Shown here one piece after another: positions 1 to 8,051 of a DNA stretch of 64,000 nt. A program made the position numbers and the translations under genes. Within the stretch, counting starts at the first letter, position 1; the number at the start of each line of letters is the position of its first letter. Under the pieces are notes generated by a model, which made no database searches, was not told the DNA's origin, and worked only from the letters and a program-made list of their open reading frames with translations. This stretch comes from Azospirillum sp. SYSU D00513 (GTDB lineage Bacteria > Pseudomonadota > Alphaproteobacteria > Azospirillales > Azospirillaceae), in NCBI RefSeq assembly GCF_017356015.1, contig NZ_JAFIQV010000001.1, positions 247,293 through 311,292 of the forward strand, written 5' to 3'.

Positions 1-182
1 GCGTGTTCGAGCCCTTCCAGCAGGCGGACATGAGCGCCACCCGCACGCATGAGGGTCCCGGCCTCGGCCTGACCATCACCCGCGCCCTGGTCGAGCTGCA
101 TGGCGGCAGCATCAGGCTGGAGAGCCGGTCCGGCACGGGAACGACCGCGACCGTCCGATTCCCCCCGGCGGCCGAGCCCTGA
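1..182 (+). CDS. Sensor histidine kinase, C-terminal end (partial)
   Basis: The reading frame starts before the window and runs to a TGA at 180-182. The visible 59 residues hold the end of a HATPase_c domain: VFEPFQQAD, then a G2-box-like GPGLGLTI, then the LHGGSI and GTGTTATVRFP segments typical of the last strands of histidine kinase ATP-binding domains. The start, sensor and phospho-acceptor histidine are outside the window. The next gene begins 13 bases downstream on the same strand and encodes a membrane sensor without a kinase, so the two are probably cotranscribed. The call as a kinase is firm; its signal is unknown. Confidence 0.85.
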   Translation, partial: VFEPFQQADMSATRTHEGPGLGLTITRALVELHGGSIRLESRSGTGTTATVRFPPAAEP

Positions 183-195
183 CCGGCGCCGCCGC

Positions 196-1053
196 ATGGA
201 ACAGCCCCCGCCGTCCATTCCGGCCCGGCTTCCCGTTCCACTTCCGGGGCCGCCGAAACCGGCGCCCCGCTGGCAGGCCCTCCGCCGCCGGATGTCTGGG
301 CGCCCCGCCCTCGTGCTCGCCGTCCTGGCGCCCCTGCCGGCCATGGCGCTGCTGCTGGGCCTCCTCGCCTCCTCCGCCCTGAGGGAGGCCGGGGAACGCC
401 GCCTCGGGGACGCGGCGGACGCGCTGGCGCGGAGCGTCGAGCGGGACATCGCCGAGGTCGGGGCGGCGCTGGAGACGGCGGTGCTCCTCACCGGCTTTCC
501 CGCCGATCCGGGGCGCTTTCAAGAAGTGGCGCGCCGCTTGCGCGACGGGCGTCCGGGCTGGCGCGCGGTCTTCCTGGCCACCGCCTACGGGCGCGTGACG
601 GCCGGCAGCGACGGCGTTCCCACGGCACCGCCGCCCTACGCCGCCGCCGTGCGCGCGGCCATCCTGGAGGGGCGCATCACCGTTTCGGGCCGGCTGGGCG
701 CGGAAGGCGCCGCGTCGGTCGCGGTGGCGCTTCCCCTGCGGCGCGACGGCATGGTGGAGGCCGTGGTCGGCGCCATCATCGAGCTGGAGGACTGGCCCCG
801 TCTTCCCCGGCCGGAGGGCTGGAGCGCCGTCCTCACCGACGAGGAGGGGCTGAGGCTCGCCGGGGCAGGGCCGGGCGAGGGATCACCGGCGATGGCGGCC
901 CTCGCCGCCCGGCGTCCGGTGGCGGGCGGCTGGACCGTCTCGGTCGAGGCGCCGGAGGCGCCGGGCGGGATCTGGCCGGCCGCCGCCGCCACTCTGGCCG
1001 CCGGCCTGGCGTTGGCCGGCATCGCCCTGGCACGTCTTCTTCGCCGCTGGTGA
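196..1053 (+). CDS. Membrane-anchored sensor-only protein (Cache/CHASE-like architecture)
   Basis: This protein of 285 aa has a proline-rich cytoplasmic N-terminus, a membrane segment at about residues 38-60 (ALVLAVLAPLPAMALLLGLLA), an extracytoplasmic domain of about 180 residues and a second membrane segment at the C-terminus, ending in RRW. This is the layout of the input half of a histidine kinase or diguanylate cyclase, but no output domain follows. I chose the ATG at 196 because it lies 13 bases after the preceding kinase stop; longer in-frame starts overlap that kinase. It may sense a ligand and act through the upstream kinase. The fold was judged by layout only; no specific family was recognised. 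Confidence 0.7.
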   Translation: MEQPPPSIPARLPVPLPGPPKPAPRWQALRRRMSGRPALVLAVLAPLPAMALLLGLLASSALREAGERRLGDAADALARSVERDIAEVGAALETAVLLTGFPADPGRFQEVARRLRDGRPGWRAVFLATAYGRVTAGSDGVPTAPPPYAAAVRAAILEGRITVSGRLGAEGAASVAVALPLRRDGMVEAVVGAIIELEDWPRLPRPEGWSAVLTDEEGLRLAGAGPGEGSPAMAALAARRPVAGGWTVSVEAPEAPGGIWPAAAATLAAGLALAGIALARLLRRW

Positions 1054-1178
1054 GGGCGCGGGAATCGCGTATCATCGCCCCTGCCGGAACGGCGCGGGCG
1101 GCTTGAAGGAGTTGCGGTTTTTACCCAAATCTCCGACGCCTGCCCGTGCGGCACGGCGGAACCGGTGAGAGGCAGCGA

Positions 1179-2264
1179 ATGACGAAGTGGGTGGGAACGG
1201 CGGGCCTGCGGGTCCTGATGGCGGCCGTGGTTGCGGGCGGCGTGGCGATGGCGCCCACGACGATCCCGGCGCAGGCGGCCCTTCCCGCAGCCGGTGCGAC
1301 GACCATCGCGCCGCTGCTGAACCAGGTGACGCCGGCCGTGGTCAACATCGCGGTGCTGTCCCAGGCGCCGCAGGCCGACAACCCGCTGCTGCGGGATCCC
1401 TTCTTCCGCCGCTTCTTCAACGTCCCCGAACAGCGCGCGCGGCCGCAGGTCAGCGCCGGGTCGGGCGTGATCATCGACGCGCGTCGCGGCTACGTCGTCA
1501 CCAACAACCATGTGGTGGAGAACGCGCGGGAGATCATGGTCACGCTGAAGGACCGCCGCCAGATCCGCGCGAAGCTGGTCGGGCGCGATCCCGCGACCGA
1601 CATCGCGCTGCTGCAGATCCAGGCGGACCGGCTGACGGCCCTGCCCATGGGCGATTCGGACGCGCTCCAGGTCGGCGACTTCGTGGTCGCCATCGGCAAC
1701 CCGTTCGGGCTGGGCCAGACGGTGACCTCGGGCATCGTCTCGGCGCTCGGGCGCGGCGGGCTGAAGCCGGAAGGCTACGAGGACTACATCCAGACCGACG
1801 CCTCCATCAACCCCGGCAACTCGGGCGGCGCGCTCGTCGCCTTCAACGGTCAGCTCATCGGCATCAACACCGCCATCATCAGCCCGGCCGGTGCCTCGGC
1901 GGGCATCGGCTTCGCGGTGCCGGTCACCATCGTGCGCGCGGTGGTGGACCAGCTATTGGAGTATGGCGAGGTGCGGCGCGGCCGGCTCGGCGTCGCCATC
2001 CAGGATCTCACGCCCGACCTCGCGGAAAGCATGAACCTGCTGGACATCGAAGGGGCCGTGATCGCCAAGGTGGAGCCGGGCTCGCCGGCCGACCGCGCCG
2101 GCATGCGCAGCGGCGACGTGGTGGTCGCCGTGGACGGCCGCCCGGTCCGCAGCGGCACCGACCTGCGCAACCGCATCGGGCTGATGCGCGTCGGCACCCC
2201 TGCCCAGCTCACCGTGCTGCGTGATGGCCGGGAGCGCACGCTGAACATCCGCACGGCGAGCTAG
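1179..2264 (+). CDS. DegP/HtrA-type periplasmic serine protease
   Basis: This trypsin-like serine endopeptidase of the Do/HtrA family, 361 aa, would degrade or refold damaged envelope proteins. A signal peptide (about residues 1-35, ending near AQA) directs it to the periplasm. The catalytic triad is visible: His in TNNHVVE (about 111), Asp in ATDIALL (about 140) and Ser in NPGNSGGAL (about 214). One PDZ domain follows at about 260-350 with GSPADRAGM. A single PDZ makes it closer in layout to DegS or HhoB than to two-PDZ DegP, though it has a cleavable-looking signal rather than a clear anchor. The ATG at 1179 is preceded by GAGAGGCAG; the earlier in-frame ATG at 1146 lacks a site. Confidence 0.93.
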   Translation: MTKWVGTAGLRVLMAAVVAGGVAMAPTTIPAQAALPAAGATTIAPLLNQVTPAVVNIAVLSQAPQADNPLLRDPFFRRFFNVPEQRARPQVSAGSGVIIDARRGYVVTNNHVVENAREIMVTLKDRRQIRAKLVGRDPATDIALLQIQADRLTALPMGDSDALQVGDFVVAIGNPFGLGQTVTSGIVSALGRGGLKPEGYEDYIQTDASINPGNSGGALVAFNGQLIGINTAIISPAGASAGIGFAVPVTIVRAVVDQLLEYGEVRRGRLGVAIQDLTPDLAESMNLLDIEGAVIAKVEPGSPADRAGMRSGDVVVAVDGRPVRSGTDLRNRIGLMRVGTPAQLTVLRDGRERTLNIRTAS

Positions 2265-2272
2265 GACCCGAA

Positions 2273-3145
2273 TTGGCCTCTCCTCCTCCCCGCCGGCCGG
2301 CTCCCGCCGCGCCGCAGCCGAGCGCCGCCCAGCGCCAGCGCGAGATCGCCAAGCTGCTCATCCGGCTGGACGCCATGCTGAAGCAGGCGAGCGAACTGGC
2401 CACGGCGGCGCGCGAGCGGGTCTCGGTCGGCGGGCTGACCCGTTACCGCGCCTTCACCAAGCAGGTCCGCGACTTCTTCGCGCTCGCCGCCGTGACCCAG
2501 GAACGGCTGGACGCGGCGCCGGCGGAGATGGGGGAGATGACCGCCACCCTGACCACCGCGCTGGAGCGCATGCACGCGCGCATGGTGGTGCTGTTCGTGG
2601 AGGCGAGCGCCCTGTTCTTCACGGGCTTCGCGCGCGTGAAGGCGCTGCCCATCGGCACGCACGAGATCTGCGGGCTGGAGCTGCGCGGCCTGATCGAGAT
2701 CCGGAAATTCCTGGACGACCCGCTCTACGACGGCGAGCGCGGGCAGAAGCTGCGCGACGACGCCGACCGTATCGCCGACCTGATGCGGGTGGTGATGAAC
2801 CGCATTCCCCCGCTGCCGGATTTCGGCGACGCACCGAGCGTCGGGCCGAAGGGGACGGTCAACAAGCCCTTGCGGACGCCCCGGCGGACGGTGGACCGCC
2901 CGCCGCCTCCGGTGCCCAGGAATGGAGCGGCCGCGGGGATTTCGGCGGGAATGACGGCGGATCCGGCGTCATCGCAGCCGGTCCGTCGGCCACAGCCCCC
3001 GGCCATGCCGCAGCCGCCCGCCCGCCCCGCCCTGCCTCCGGAGGCGCCGCCCGCCCCCGATCCCCGCCTCGAAGTCCGCACCCTGTCGCTGGACGATCTG
3101 GAGGACGAGGAAGACGGGGATGGCGGAGCGAACGGCGCTCAGTAG
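2273..3145 (+). CDS. Hypothetical protein with helical N-terminal half and proline-rich tail
   Basis: This 290 aa protein is not recognised. Residues about 20-185 are mostly helical and charged (heptad-like stretches around QREIAKLLIRLDAML and GQKLRDDADRIADLM), and residues about 190-275 are rich in proline and alanine, ending in an acidic DDLEDEEDGDGG stretch. There is no signal peptide or membrane segment. The best start is a TTG at 2273, with AGGA six bases upstream and only 8 bases after the protease stop, implying cotranscription. An internal ATG would remove the proline-rich N-terminus. The function is unknown; a scaffold or regulatory role would be guesswork. Confidence 0.7.
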   Translation: MASPPPRRPAPAAPQPSAAQRQREIAKLLIRLDAMLKQASELATAARERVSVGGLTRYRAFTKQVRDFFALAAVTQERLDAAPAEMGEMTATLTTALERMHARMVVLFVEASALFFTGFARVKALPIGTHEICGLELRGLIEIRKFLDDPLYDGERGQKLRDDADRIADLMRVVMNRIPPLPDFGDAPSVGPKGTVNKPLRTPRRTVDRPPPPVPRNGAAAGISAGMTADPASSQPVRRPQPPAMPQPPARPALPPEAPPAPDPRLEVRTLSLDDLEDEEDGDGGANGAQ

Positions 3146-3360
3146 CGCCGGTCGCTGGTCAGGGCGCCGACGGCGGCACCGGCGGCACCGCCGATCAGCC
3201 CGCCCGTGACAGCGCTGCCGCCGGTCAGCGCGCCCAGAGTCGCGCCGCCGGCCGCCCCGATGGCCCCGCCGCTCAGCGTCCGCTGTTCGGTGTGGCTCAT
3301 GTTGGAGCAGCCGGCCAGAAGAACGGCCCCGAACAGGGCCGCGCTCATCGTCTTCAGCAT
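3139..3360 (-). CDS. Small lipoprotein with glycine-zipper segment
   Basis: This 73 aa protein has a lipoprotein signal (MLKTMSAALFGAVLLAGC, lipobox LAGC) followed by a short polar stretch and a glycine/alanine-rich region (GGAIGAAGGATLGALTGG, then GGLIGGAAGAAVGAL). That pattern is typical of YMGG/glycine-zipper outer-membrane lipoproteins. The start at 3360 is chosen because the lipobox falls at the right distance; a longer in-frame extension to 3555 would bury it. Its end overlaps the end of the convergent upstream gene by 7 bases. It probably sits in the outer membrane; its exact role is unknown. Confidence 0.8.
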   Translation of the reverse strand: MLKTMSAALFGAVLLAGCSNMSHTEQRTLSGGAIGAAGGATLGALTGGSAVTGGLIGGAAGAAVGALTSDRRY

Positions 3361-3646
3361 GGAATTACCCGCGATCAGGTTCTTATCGTTAGGGCGCCGG
3401 CTCGTTGGCCGCCACCGCGCGCATGATCGCCGGTTGAGCCGAGGTGCGTTTGTGATGATTCCGAGACATGCCGGGATGACAGCTCGTGTTTTCGGCATAG
3501 CCCAATCGATGGAGTTCGCCTGTTCATCCGACCCCCGGCACCCCGAGGAACGCACGAAAGAGTTGTTGCGCCTTCCGACAATCGAACCCTATACAGAATC
3601 AATCGCACACGATCCGGCACTCCGCTTCCCAAACGGCGGGGCCGGC

Positions 3647-3865
3647 ATGACCGGCAAGCGGACGATGGACAACACGACGCGCCAAAGAACGCTGGAGTAT
3701 TTCGAGCGGCTCGGTCTCGACAAGGTGCGGCTTTACGTCGCCATTGACTGCGAGCGCTACCTCGGCGATTGGCAGGTGCGCGAACTGGCCGACCAATGGA
3801 TCGCCAGCAAGGACGACGAAGCCCGCCGGCGCCCGCTGTGGCGGAGGCTGCTGGGGCGGCGGTGA
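3647..3865 (+). CDS. Small hypothetical protein, basic C-terminus
   Basis: This 72 aa protein is not recognised. It begins MTGKRTMDNTTRQRTLEYFERLG, contains a helical core (DKVRLYVAIDCERYLGDWQVRELADQW) and ends with an arginine-rich tail RRRPLWRRLLGRR. There is no signal peptide. The frame is open much further upstream, but codon usage before 3647 is poor and AT-richer, so the ATG at 3647 or the one at 3665 is likely. It stands alone between convergent and divergent neighbours. A membrane-surface association through the basic tail is possible but unsupported. Confidence 0.55.
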   Translation: MTGKRTMDNTTRQRTLEYFERLGLDKVRLYVAIDCERYLGDWQVRELADQWIASKDDEARRRPLWRRLLGRR

Positions 3866-3955
3866 GGGGGTTCCGCCGCGTTGGGTGCTCAAGAGAAGAA
3901 TGCTGATCCGTCGCGCTGGGAAAGCGCACGGCGCAAGCTTTGACAGCCGTTTTCT

Positions 3956-3989
3956 CCCTCTCCCCTCCCTGTCCCCGGAGGGGAGAGGG
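3956..3989. terminator. 13-bp stem-loop between convergent genes
   Basis: A perfect 13-bp stem (CCCTCTCCCCTCC against GGAGGGGAGAGGG) with an 8-base loop lies between the stop of the small plus-strand gene and the stop of the minus-strand hybrid kinase at 4002. It has no clear U-tract on either strand, so it is a weak intrinsic terminator or an RNA 3'-end stabiliser. Confidence 0.5.
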
Positions 3990-4001
3990 GAATACCGCCC
4001 C

Positions 4002-6719
4002 TCACGCAGCGCCGGCGACGCGCATGGCCTTGCGCAGGTCGTTGGGCGAGACCGGCTTGAGGAGAAGGCGGTAGCCGTTGTCCTCGGCCTCGCGCAGACG
4101 CTCGGGCGCGGTGTCGCCGGTCAGGATGATGCCGGGGACGTTGTTGCCGATCAGCTGCTGGACACCGTTCAGAGCCTCCGGCCCGGTGCGGCCCTGCTGG
4201 AGCTGGTAGTCGGCCAGCAGAAGCTGCGGCCGCCGGCCGTCGGCGCGCAGCCGCTCCAGCGCCTGCTCGCCCGAGCGGGCGGTGAGTACGTCGAACCCCC
4301 AGCCTTCCAGCATGGTCTTGAGGCCGAGCAGAATGATCGCCTCGTCGTCGATCACCAGCACCAGCCCCTTGGAGCCGGAGGCGGCCGGTTCCGCCGTCGG
4401 CGCGGGAAGCGCGACGCGGGCTGGGGCGGGTTTCGGCACCGCCCTCACCGCGCCCAGGGCGGCGGCGACACCCGTGGCCGCCGGAGCGATGCCCCGCGGT
4501 CCGCCGGCCGCCTTCACCGCCTCCGCCAGCGCGGTGACCGAGGCGCCGCCGGCCGGCCGGGGCGCCGCATGCCGGGCGGAGCCGACGCGCGGCAGCTCCA
4601 GCGTGAAGGCCGAGCCGCTGCCGACCCGCGAGCGCACGGCGATGCGGTGGCCGAGAAGCTGCGACAGCCGCTTGACGATGGCGAGGCCCAGCCCCAGGCC
4701 GCGCTCCCCGCCGCGCTCGCCGATCTGGGTGAACTCCTCGAAGATCTCGTCCATGCGGTCCGGCGGGATGCCGACGCCGCTGTCGCAGACCTCGACCCGC
4801 ACCGTGCCGGCCCGGTGGCGGCAGCCGATGAGGATGCGGCCCTCCCGGGTGTAGCGCAGCGCGTTTTCGATGAAGTTGCGCAGGATGCGCTCCAGCAGCA
4901 CCGGGTCGCTGCGCACCCAGGCCCTCGTCGGGATCGCCCGCAGGGACAGTCCCTTCTGGCGGGCGCGCGGCTCATACTCGGCGACGAGGCGGCCGAGCAC
5001 CTGGTTCACCCGGATGTCGGCGAGGTTGACCTCCATCTTGCCGGATTCGAGCCGCGACATGTCGAGCAGCCCGTCCAGCAGCCCCTTCAGCGCGTCGAGC
5101 GACTGGCGCATGCGGTCGAGCATGGGCTGGGCGGGATGCCCCTGGATCCGCTCGGCCAGGGCGGCGGCGAAGAGATAGAGCGACTGGACCGGCTGGCGAA
5201 GGTCGTGGCTCGCCACGGCGAGGAACTTCGACTTGGCGCTGGCGGCCCGTTCGGCCTCCTCGCGCGCCCCTTGCAGTTCGGCCTCGGCGCGCTTGCGGTC
5301 GGTCACGTCCACGGCGGCGCAGGTCACGCCGACGATGGTGCCGCGGGGGTCGCGCAGGGGATCGACCGTCAGGTCGAAGAAGAGGGTCTCGCTGCCATGG
5401 TGGAGGGCGATCTCCTCCCGCGCGCCCTGACCGGTCTCCAGCACGCCACGCTTGATGTCCTCGACGCGCTCGGCGTCCTCGGCCCGCTCGAACAGCTCGC
5501 GGTCGGTCCGGCCGATGACCTCGGCGACCGTGTAGCCCAGCACCGGGCCGTGGATCCAGCTGTAGCGCAGCTCGCGGTCCTGGTTGAAGACCACGACGCG
5601 CGAGTTGCGCAGCGCCGTCTGGAACCGCTCCGTCGTGACGCTCAGGCTGCGCTCGCGAGCCTCCAGCGCCTCGGCCATGGCGTCGAAGGCGCGGCCGAGC
5701 TGGACAAGTTCGGGGCTGGCGGCGCGCAGGTCGGCGCGCGCGGCGGACCGGCCGGCGGTCCAGTCTTGGGCGGCCCGCGCCAGCGCCTCGACCGGCCGGC
5801 GCAGGAACAGCGTTCCGCCGAACCAGGCGGCGAGCACCGCGACCAGGAAGCCGGCGACGGCCAGGGCCAGCTCGATGCGGGCGGCCCGCTCGATGCCCTG
5901 CATCGCCAGGGCGCGGTCGATGGACACGCTCACGAACAGGTCGCGCACGCCCTCGGTCGGGGGCGACCAGGCGACCACATGCTCCCGCCCCTGCCGGTCC
6001 TTCAGATGGACGATCCCGCCGACGCGGCTGGCGAGAAGCTGGAGCAGGGATTCGGGAAGGCGGTCGCCCCGGTTGAACCTGCCCTGCGGAAAGGCGGCCA
6101 GCACGGTTCCCTTGCGGTCGGCGACGGTCAAGCTGGCGCCGGGGGGCAGTTCGCCCGCGGAGAAGCGGCCGGACAGGGAGGGCAGCGGCAGGGCCATGGC
6201 GACGACGCCCGCGGTTTCGCCGTCGGCGCCGGCGAAGGGCGTGGCGAAGGGCAGGAAGGCGGGGCCGTCCTTGTCCTCGGCGGCGGACCGGCCCGGCGGC
6301 GTCCATTCCCCGACGACGAAGTCCCCCTCGTCGAGCGCGCGCCGGACATAGCCGTAGCCGGCGACCGAGCCGCCCGCGAGGTCCGGGTCGGCGCTGCACA
6401 GCACCTGGCCGTCCCGGCCGGCGGCCAGCACCGTCCGGTGCGAGGGGGAGCGGCGGGCGAGCCGTTCCAGATAAGCCTGGCAGGCCGCGCCGTCACCGTC
6501 GCGCAGGGGCGCCGCCTCGGCCAGGCCCGCCAGGGTCAGCCGCGCCTCCTCGACCAGATGCGCCTCCTCCGCCTCCACGAAGCCGAGCAGGCGAGTCGCC
6601 TGCGCTTCCAGCGCGCGCTCGCGCTCGGCGCGGATCTGGAAGACGCCGTAGGCCTGGATGCCGACGGCCGGGAGGACGGCGATCAGAACAAGAAGGAAGA
6701 GGCGGGCCGGGAGGGTCAT
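4002..6719 (-). CDS. Hybrid sensor histidine kinase with PAS and receiver domains
   Basis: This is a 905 aa inner-membrane hybrid kinase. The order is: membrane segment (about 5-25), extracytoplasmic sensor domain (about 30-270), second membrane segment (about 275-300), HAMP-like linker, PAS domain (about 360-475), HisKA with SHDLRQPVQ (His near 505), HATPase_c with GVGIPPDRM and GLGLGLAIV (about 600-720), an Ala/Pro-rich linker, and a receiver domain with VIDDEA and phospho-acceptor Asp in LLADYQL (about 837). The HDLRQP form of the H-box is shared with the NahK/ErcS'-like hybrid kinases. No obvious target gene is adjacent. A CtrA-type site lies about 90 bases upstream of the start, so cell-cycle or motility control is plausible. 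Confidence 0.93.
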   Translation of the reverse strand: MTLPARLFLLVLIAVLPAVGIQAYGVFQIRAERERALEAQATRLLGFVEAEEAHLVEEARLTLAGLAEAAPLRDGDGAACQAYLERLARRSPSHRTVLAAGRDGQVLCSADPDLAGGSVAGYGYVRRALDEGDFVVGEWTPPGRSAAEDKDGPAFLPFATPFAGADGETAGVVAMALPLPSLSGRFSAGELPPGASLTVADRKGTVLAAFPQGRFNRGDRLPESLLQLLASRVGGIVHLKDRQGREHVVAWSPPTEGVRDLFVSVSIDRALAMQGIERAARIELALAVAGFLVAVLAAWFGGTLFLRRPVEALARAAQDWTAGRSAARADLRAASPELVQLGRAFDAMAEALEARERSLSVTTERFQTALRNSRVVVFNQDRELRYSWIHGPVLGYTVAEVIGRTDRELFERAEDAERVEDIKRGVLETGQGAREEIALHHGSETLFFDLTVDPLRDPRGTIVGVTCAAVDVTDRKRAEAELQGAREEAERAASAKSKFLAVASHDLRQPVQSLYLFAAALAERIQGHPAQPMLDRMRQSLDALKGLLDGLLDMSRLESGKMEVNLADIRVNQVLGRLVAEYEPRARQKGLSLRAIPTRAWVRSDPVLLERILRNFIENALRYTREGRILIGCRHRAGTVRVEVCDSGVGIPPDRMDEIFEEFTQIGERGGERGLGLGLAIVKRLSQLLGHRIAVRSRVGSGSAFTLELPRVGSARHAAPRPAGGASVTALAEAVKAAGGPRGIAPAATGVAAALGAVRAVPKPAPARVALPAPTAEPAASGSKGLVLVIDDEAIILLGLKTMLEGWGFDVLTARSGEQALERLRADGRRPQLLLADYQLQQGRTGPEALNGVQQLIGNNVPGIILTGDTAPERLREAEDNGYRLLLKPVSPNDLRKAMRVAGAA

Positions 6720-6809
6720 GGGCGTGCAAAAGCCTCGTGAGAGGCGACGTACCGGCGGGACCCACGCGAGCCCACGGCGCCGCCGCCCCGATTACTAAGT
6801 CCGCCATGG

Positions 6810-6824
6810 TTAATTCACGGTTAA
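6810..6824. promoter_or_regulatory. CtrA-type binding site TTAA-N7-TTAA
   Basis: TTAATTCACGGTTAA matches the full alphaproteobacterial CtrA consensus exactly. It is part of a larger direct repeat, GGTTAATTC twice with an 11-base period, which places both half-sites on one face of the helix. It is 91 bases upstream of the hybrid kinase start and 216 bases upstream of the amidoligase. That CtrA binds here is inference from the motif. Confidence 0.55.
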
Positions 6825-6882
6825 TTCTGTGACCAACTCGCTCGGCGCGGAAGAGTTAGGCCGAAGCGTGGCCTTCACCACG

Positions 6883-6946
6883 AAAGATAAACTCTGTGGC
6901 AATTGCCATGAAGCTCCACCTTATCTTTGCGGATAATTTTATCTTT
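6883..6946. promoter_or_regulatory. Cluster of three TTATCTTT motifs
   Basis: The 8-mer occurs at 6883-6890 (inverted, AAAGATAA), 6921-6928 and 6939-6946. The last two are direct repeats 18 bases apart. The motif is AT-only except for one base, so three copies in 64 bases of a very GC-rich genome is unlikely by chance, although the local AT richness weakens this. The binding protein is unknown. Confidence 0.4.
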
Positions 6947-6963
6947 CCACTGAACGATCAATC

Positions 6964-6988
6964 AAAAACCGCCGGCCTCAAGCCGGCG
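6964..6988 (-). terminator. Hairpin with U-tract on the minus strand
   Basis: CGCCGGC/GCCGGCG forms a 7-bp stem around a 5-base loop. On the minus strand it is followed by GGTTTTTGAT, giving an intrinsic terminator shape. No minus-strand gene ends here, so it may stop antisense transcription, or the stem may act in the 5' leader of the amidoligase transcript. Confidence 0.4.
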
Positions 6989-7039
6989 AAGGGAAAGGCG
7001 GCGGGAACAGGCCGCTCTCCTCCTTGTTGATGAGGCACC

Positions 7040-8047
7040 ATGACCATGCCCTTCCGCACGCCCCCCCGCCTCACCAACCCCGACGGCGCGCCGCGCCGCG
7101 TCGGCGTCGAGCTGGAATTCGCGAACCTGGACGCGCCGACAACGGCGGCGCTGGTGCGCGAGCTGTATGGGGGCACGGTTGAGGTCGAGGACCCGCACCG
7201 CTGCGCCGTGCGCGGGACCCGCCTCGGCGACTTCGCGGTGGAGCTGGACATGCGCGCGGCCCACCCGGACAAGAAGGAAGTGGACGCGAACGGCGAATCC
7301 GTCCTGCCCGGCCGGCTGGACCAGCTCCGCGACAGCCTGCGCCCCCTGCTGGGCAGCATCGGCAGCTTGGTCATGCCCTTCGAGATCGCCGCCCCGCCCG
7401 TGCCCATCGGGCAGCTGGCCGAGCTGGAGCCGCTGATCGCCGGCCTGCGCGCGCGTGGCGCCGAGGGGACCGACGCCAGCCCGCTCTTCGCCTTCGGCCT
7501 CCATTTCAACCCGGAGGTGGCGAGCTTCGATGCCGATTACCTGCTGGACCACCTGAAATCCTTCCTGGTGCTGGCACCCTGGCTGCGCAACGAGATCCGC
7601 GTCGATCCGACGCGCCGGCTGTCGGGCTTCATCGCCGCCTTCCCGGTGGAATACGCGGCCAAGGTGGTCGATCCGGCCTACCGGCCCGACCGCCGGACGC
7701 TGATCGCCGACTATCTGGAGGCCAACCCGTCGCGCAACCGGGAGCTGGACCTGTTCCCGCTTTTCGCGCACATCGACCGGGAGATCTTGTTCGCCAAGGT
7801 CAAGGATCCGCATGTGAGGCCGCGCCCGACCTTCCATTACCGGCTGCCCAACGCGCGGCTCGGCGATCCCGGCTGGTCGCTCGCCGAGGACTGGAACCGC
7901 TGGGTCATGGTGGAGGAGCTGGCCGCCGACCGCGAGCGGCTGGACCGGCTGGGCGCCGCCTACCGTGACCTCGCGGCGCGGCGCGGCCTCGACGGCTGGG
8001 CGGACGAGGCCGGCCGGGAGCTGGCACAGCTCCGGCGGGCGGGCTGA
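7040..8047 (+). CDS. Amidoligase family protein (glutamine synthetase-like fold)
   Basis: This 335 aa protein carries the GVELEF signature at residues 22-27 and AVELDMRAA near 68, the acidic metal-binding segments of the amidoligase_2 (COOH-NH2 ligase) family, and HFNPEV near 155. Members of this family are predicted to use ATP to join a carboxylate to an amine. It is soluble, without signal peptide. The next gene, a class-I glutamine amidotransferase, starts 5 bases after its stop; that pairing is a known conserved neighbourhood of this family and suggests that the amidotransferase supplies ammonia or trims a glutamyl intermediate. The substrate is unknown. The start at 7040 has a weak Shine-Dalgarno. 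Confidence 0.82.
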   Translation: MTMPFRTPPRLTNPDGAPRRVGVELEFANLDAPTTAALVRELYGGTVEVEDPHRCAVRGTRLGDFAVELDMRAAHPDKKEVDANGESVLPGRLDQLRDSLRPLLGSIGSLVMPFEIAAPPVPIGQLAELEPLIAGLRARGAEGTDASPLFAFGLHFNPEVASFDADYLLDHLKSFLVLAPWLRNEIRVDPTRRLSGFIAAFPVEYAAKVVDPAYRPDRRTLIADYLEANPSRNRELDLFPLFAHIDREILFAKVKDPHVRPRPTFHYRLPNARLGDPGWSLAEDWNRWVMVEELAADRERLDRLGAAYRDLAARRGLDGWADEAGRELAQLRRAG

Positions 8048-8051
8048 TCCG

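Larger units (their letters stand above)
6720..7039. other. AT-rich intergenic regulatory region
   Basis: This 320-base gap separates the divergent hybrid kinase (minus) and the amidoligase cluster (plus). It is clearly richer in A+T than its surroundings. It holds a CtrA-type site, three TTATCTTT motifs and a hairpin with a U-tract on the minus strand, each listed separately. I see no credible gene in it. Confidence 0.7.

Noticed and set aside
3744..6740. Plus-strand open frame of 998 codons opposite the hybrid histidine kinase
   Set aside because: It is the antisense shadow of the 905-aa kinase, which has clear domains; the shadow has no recognisable domain and an unlikely composition.
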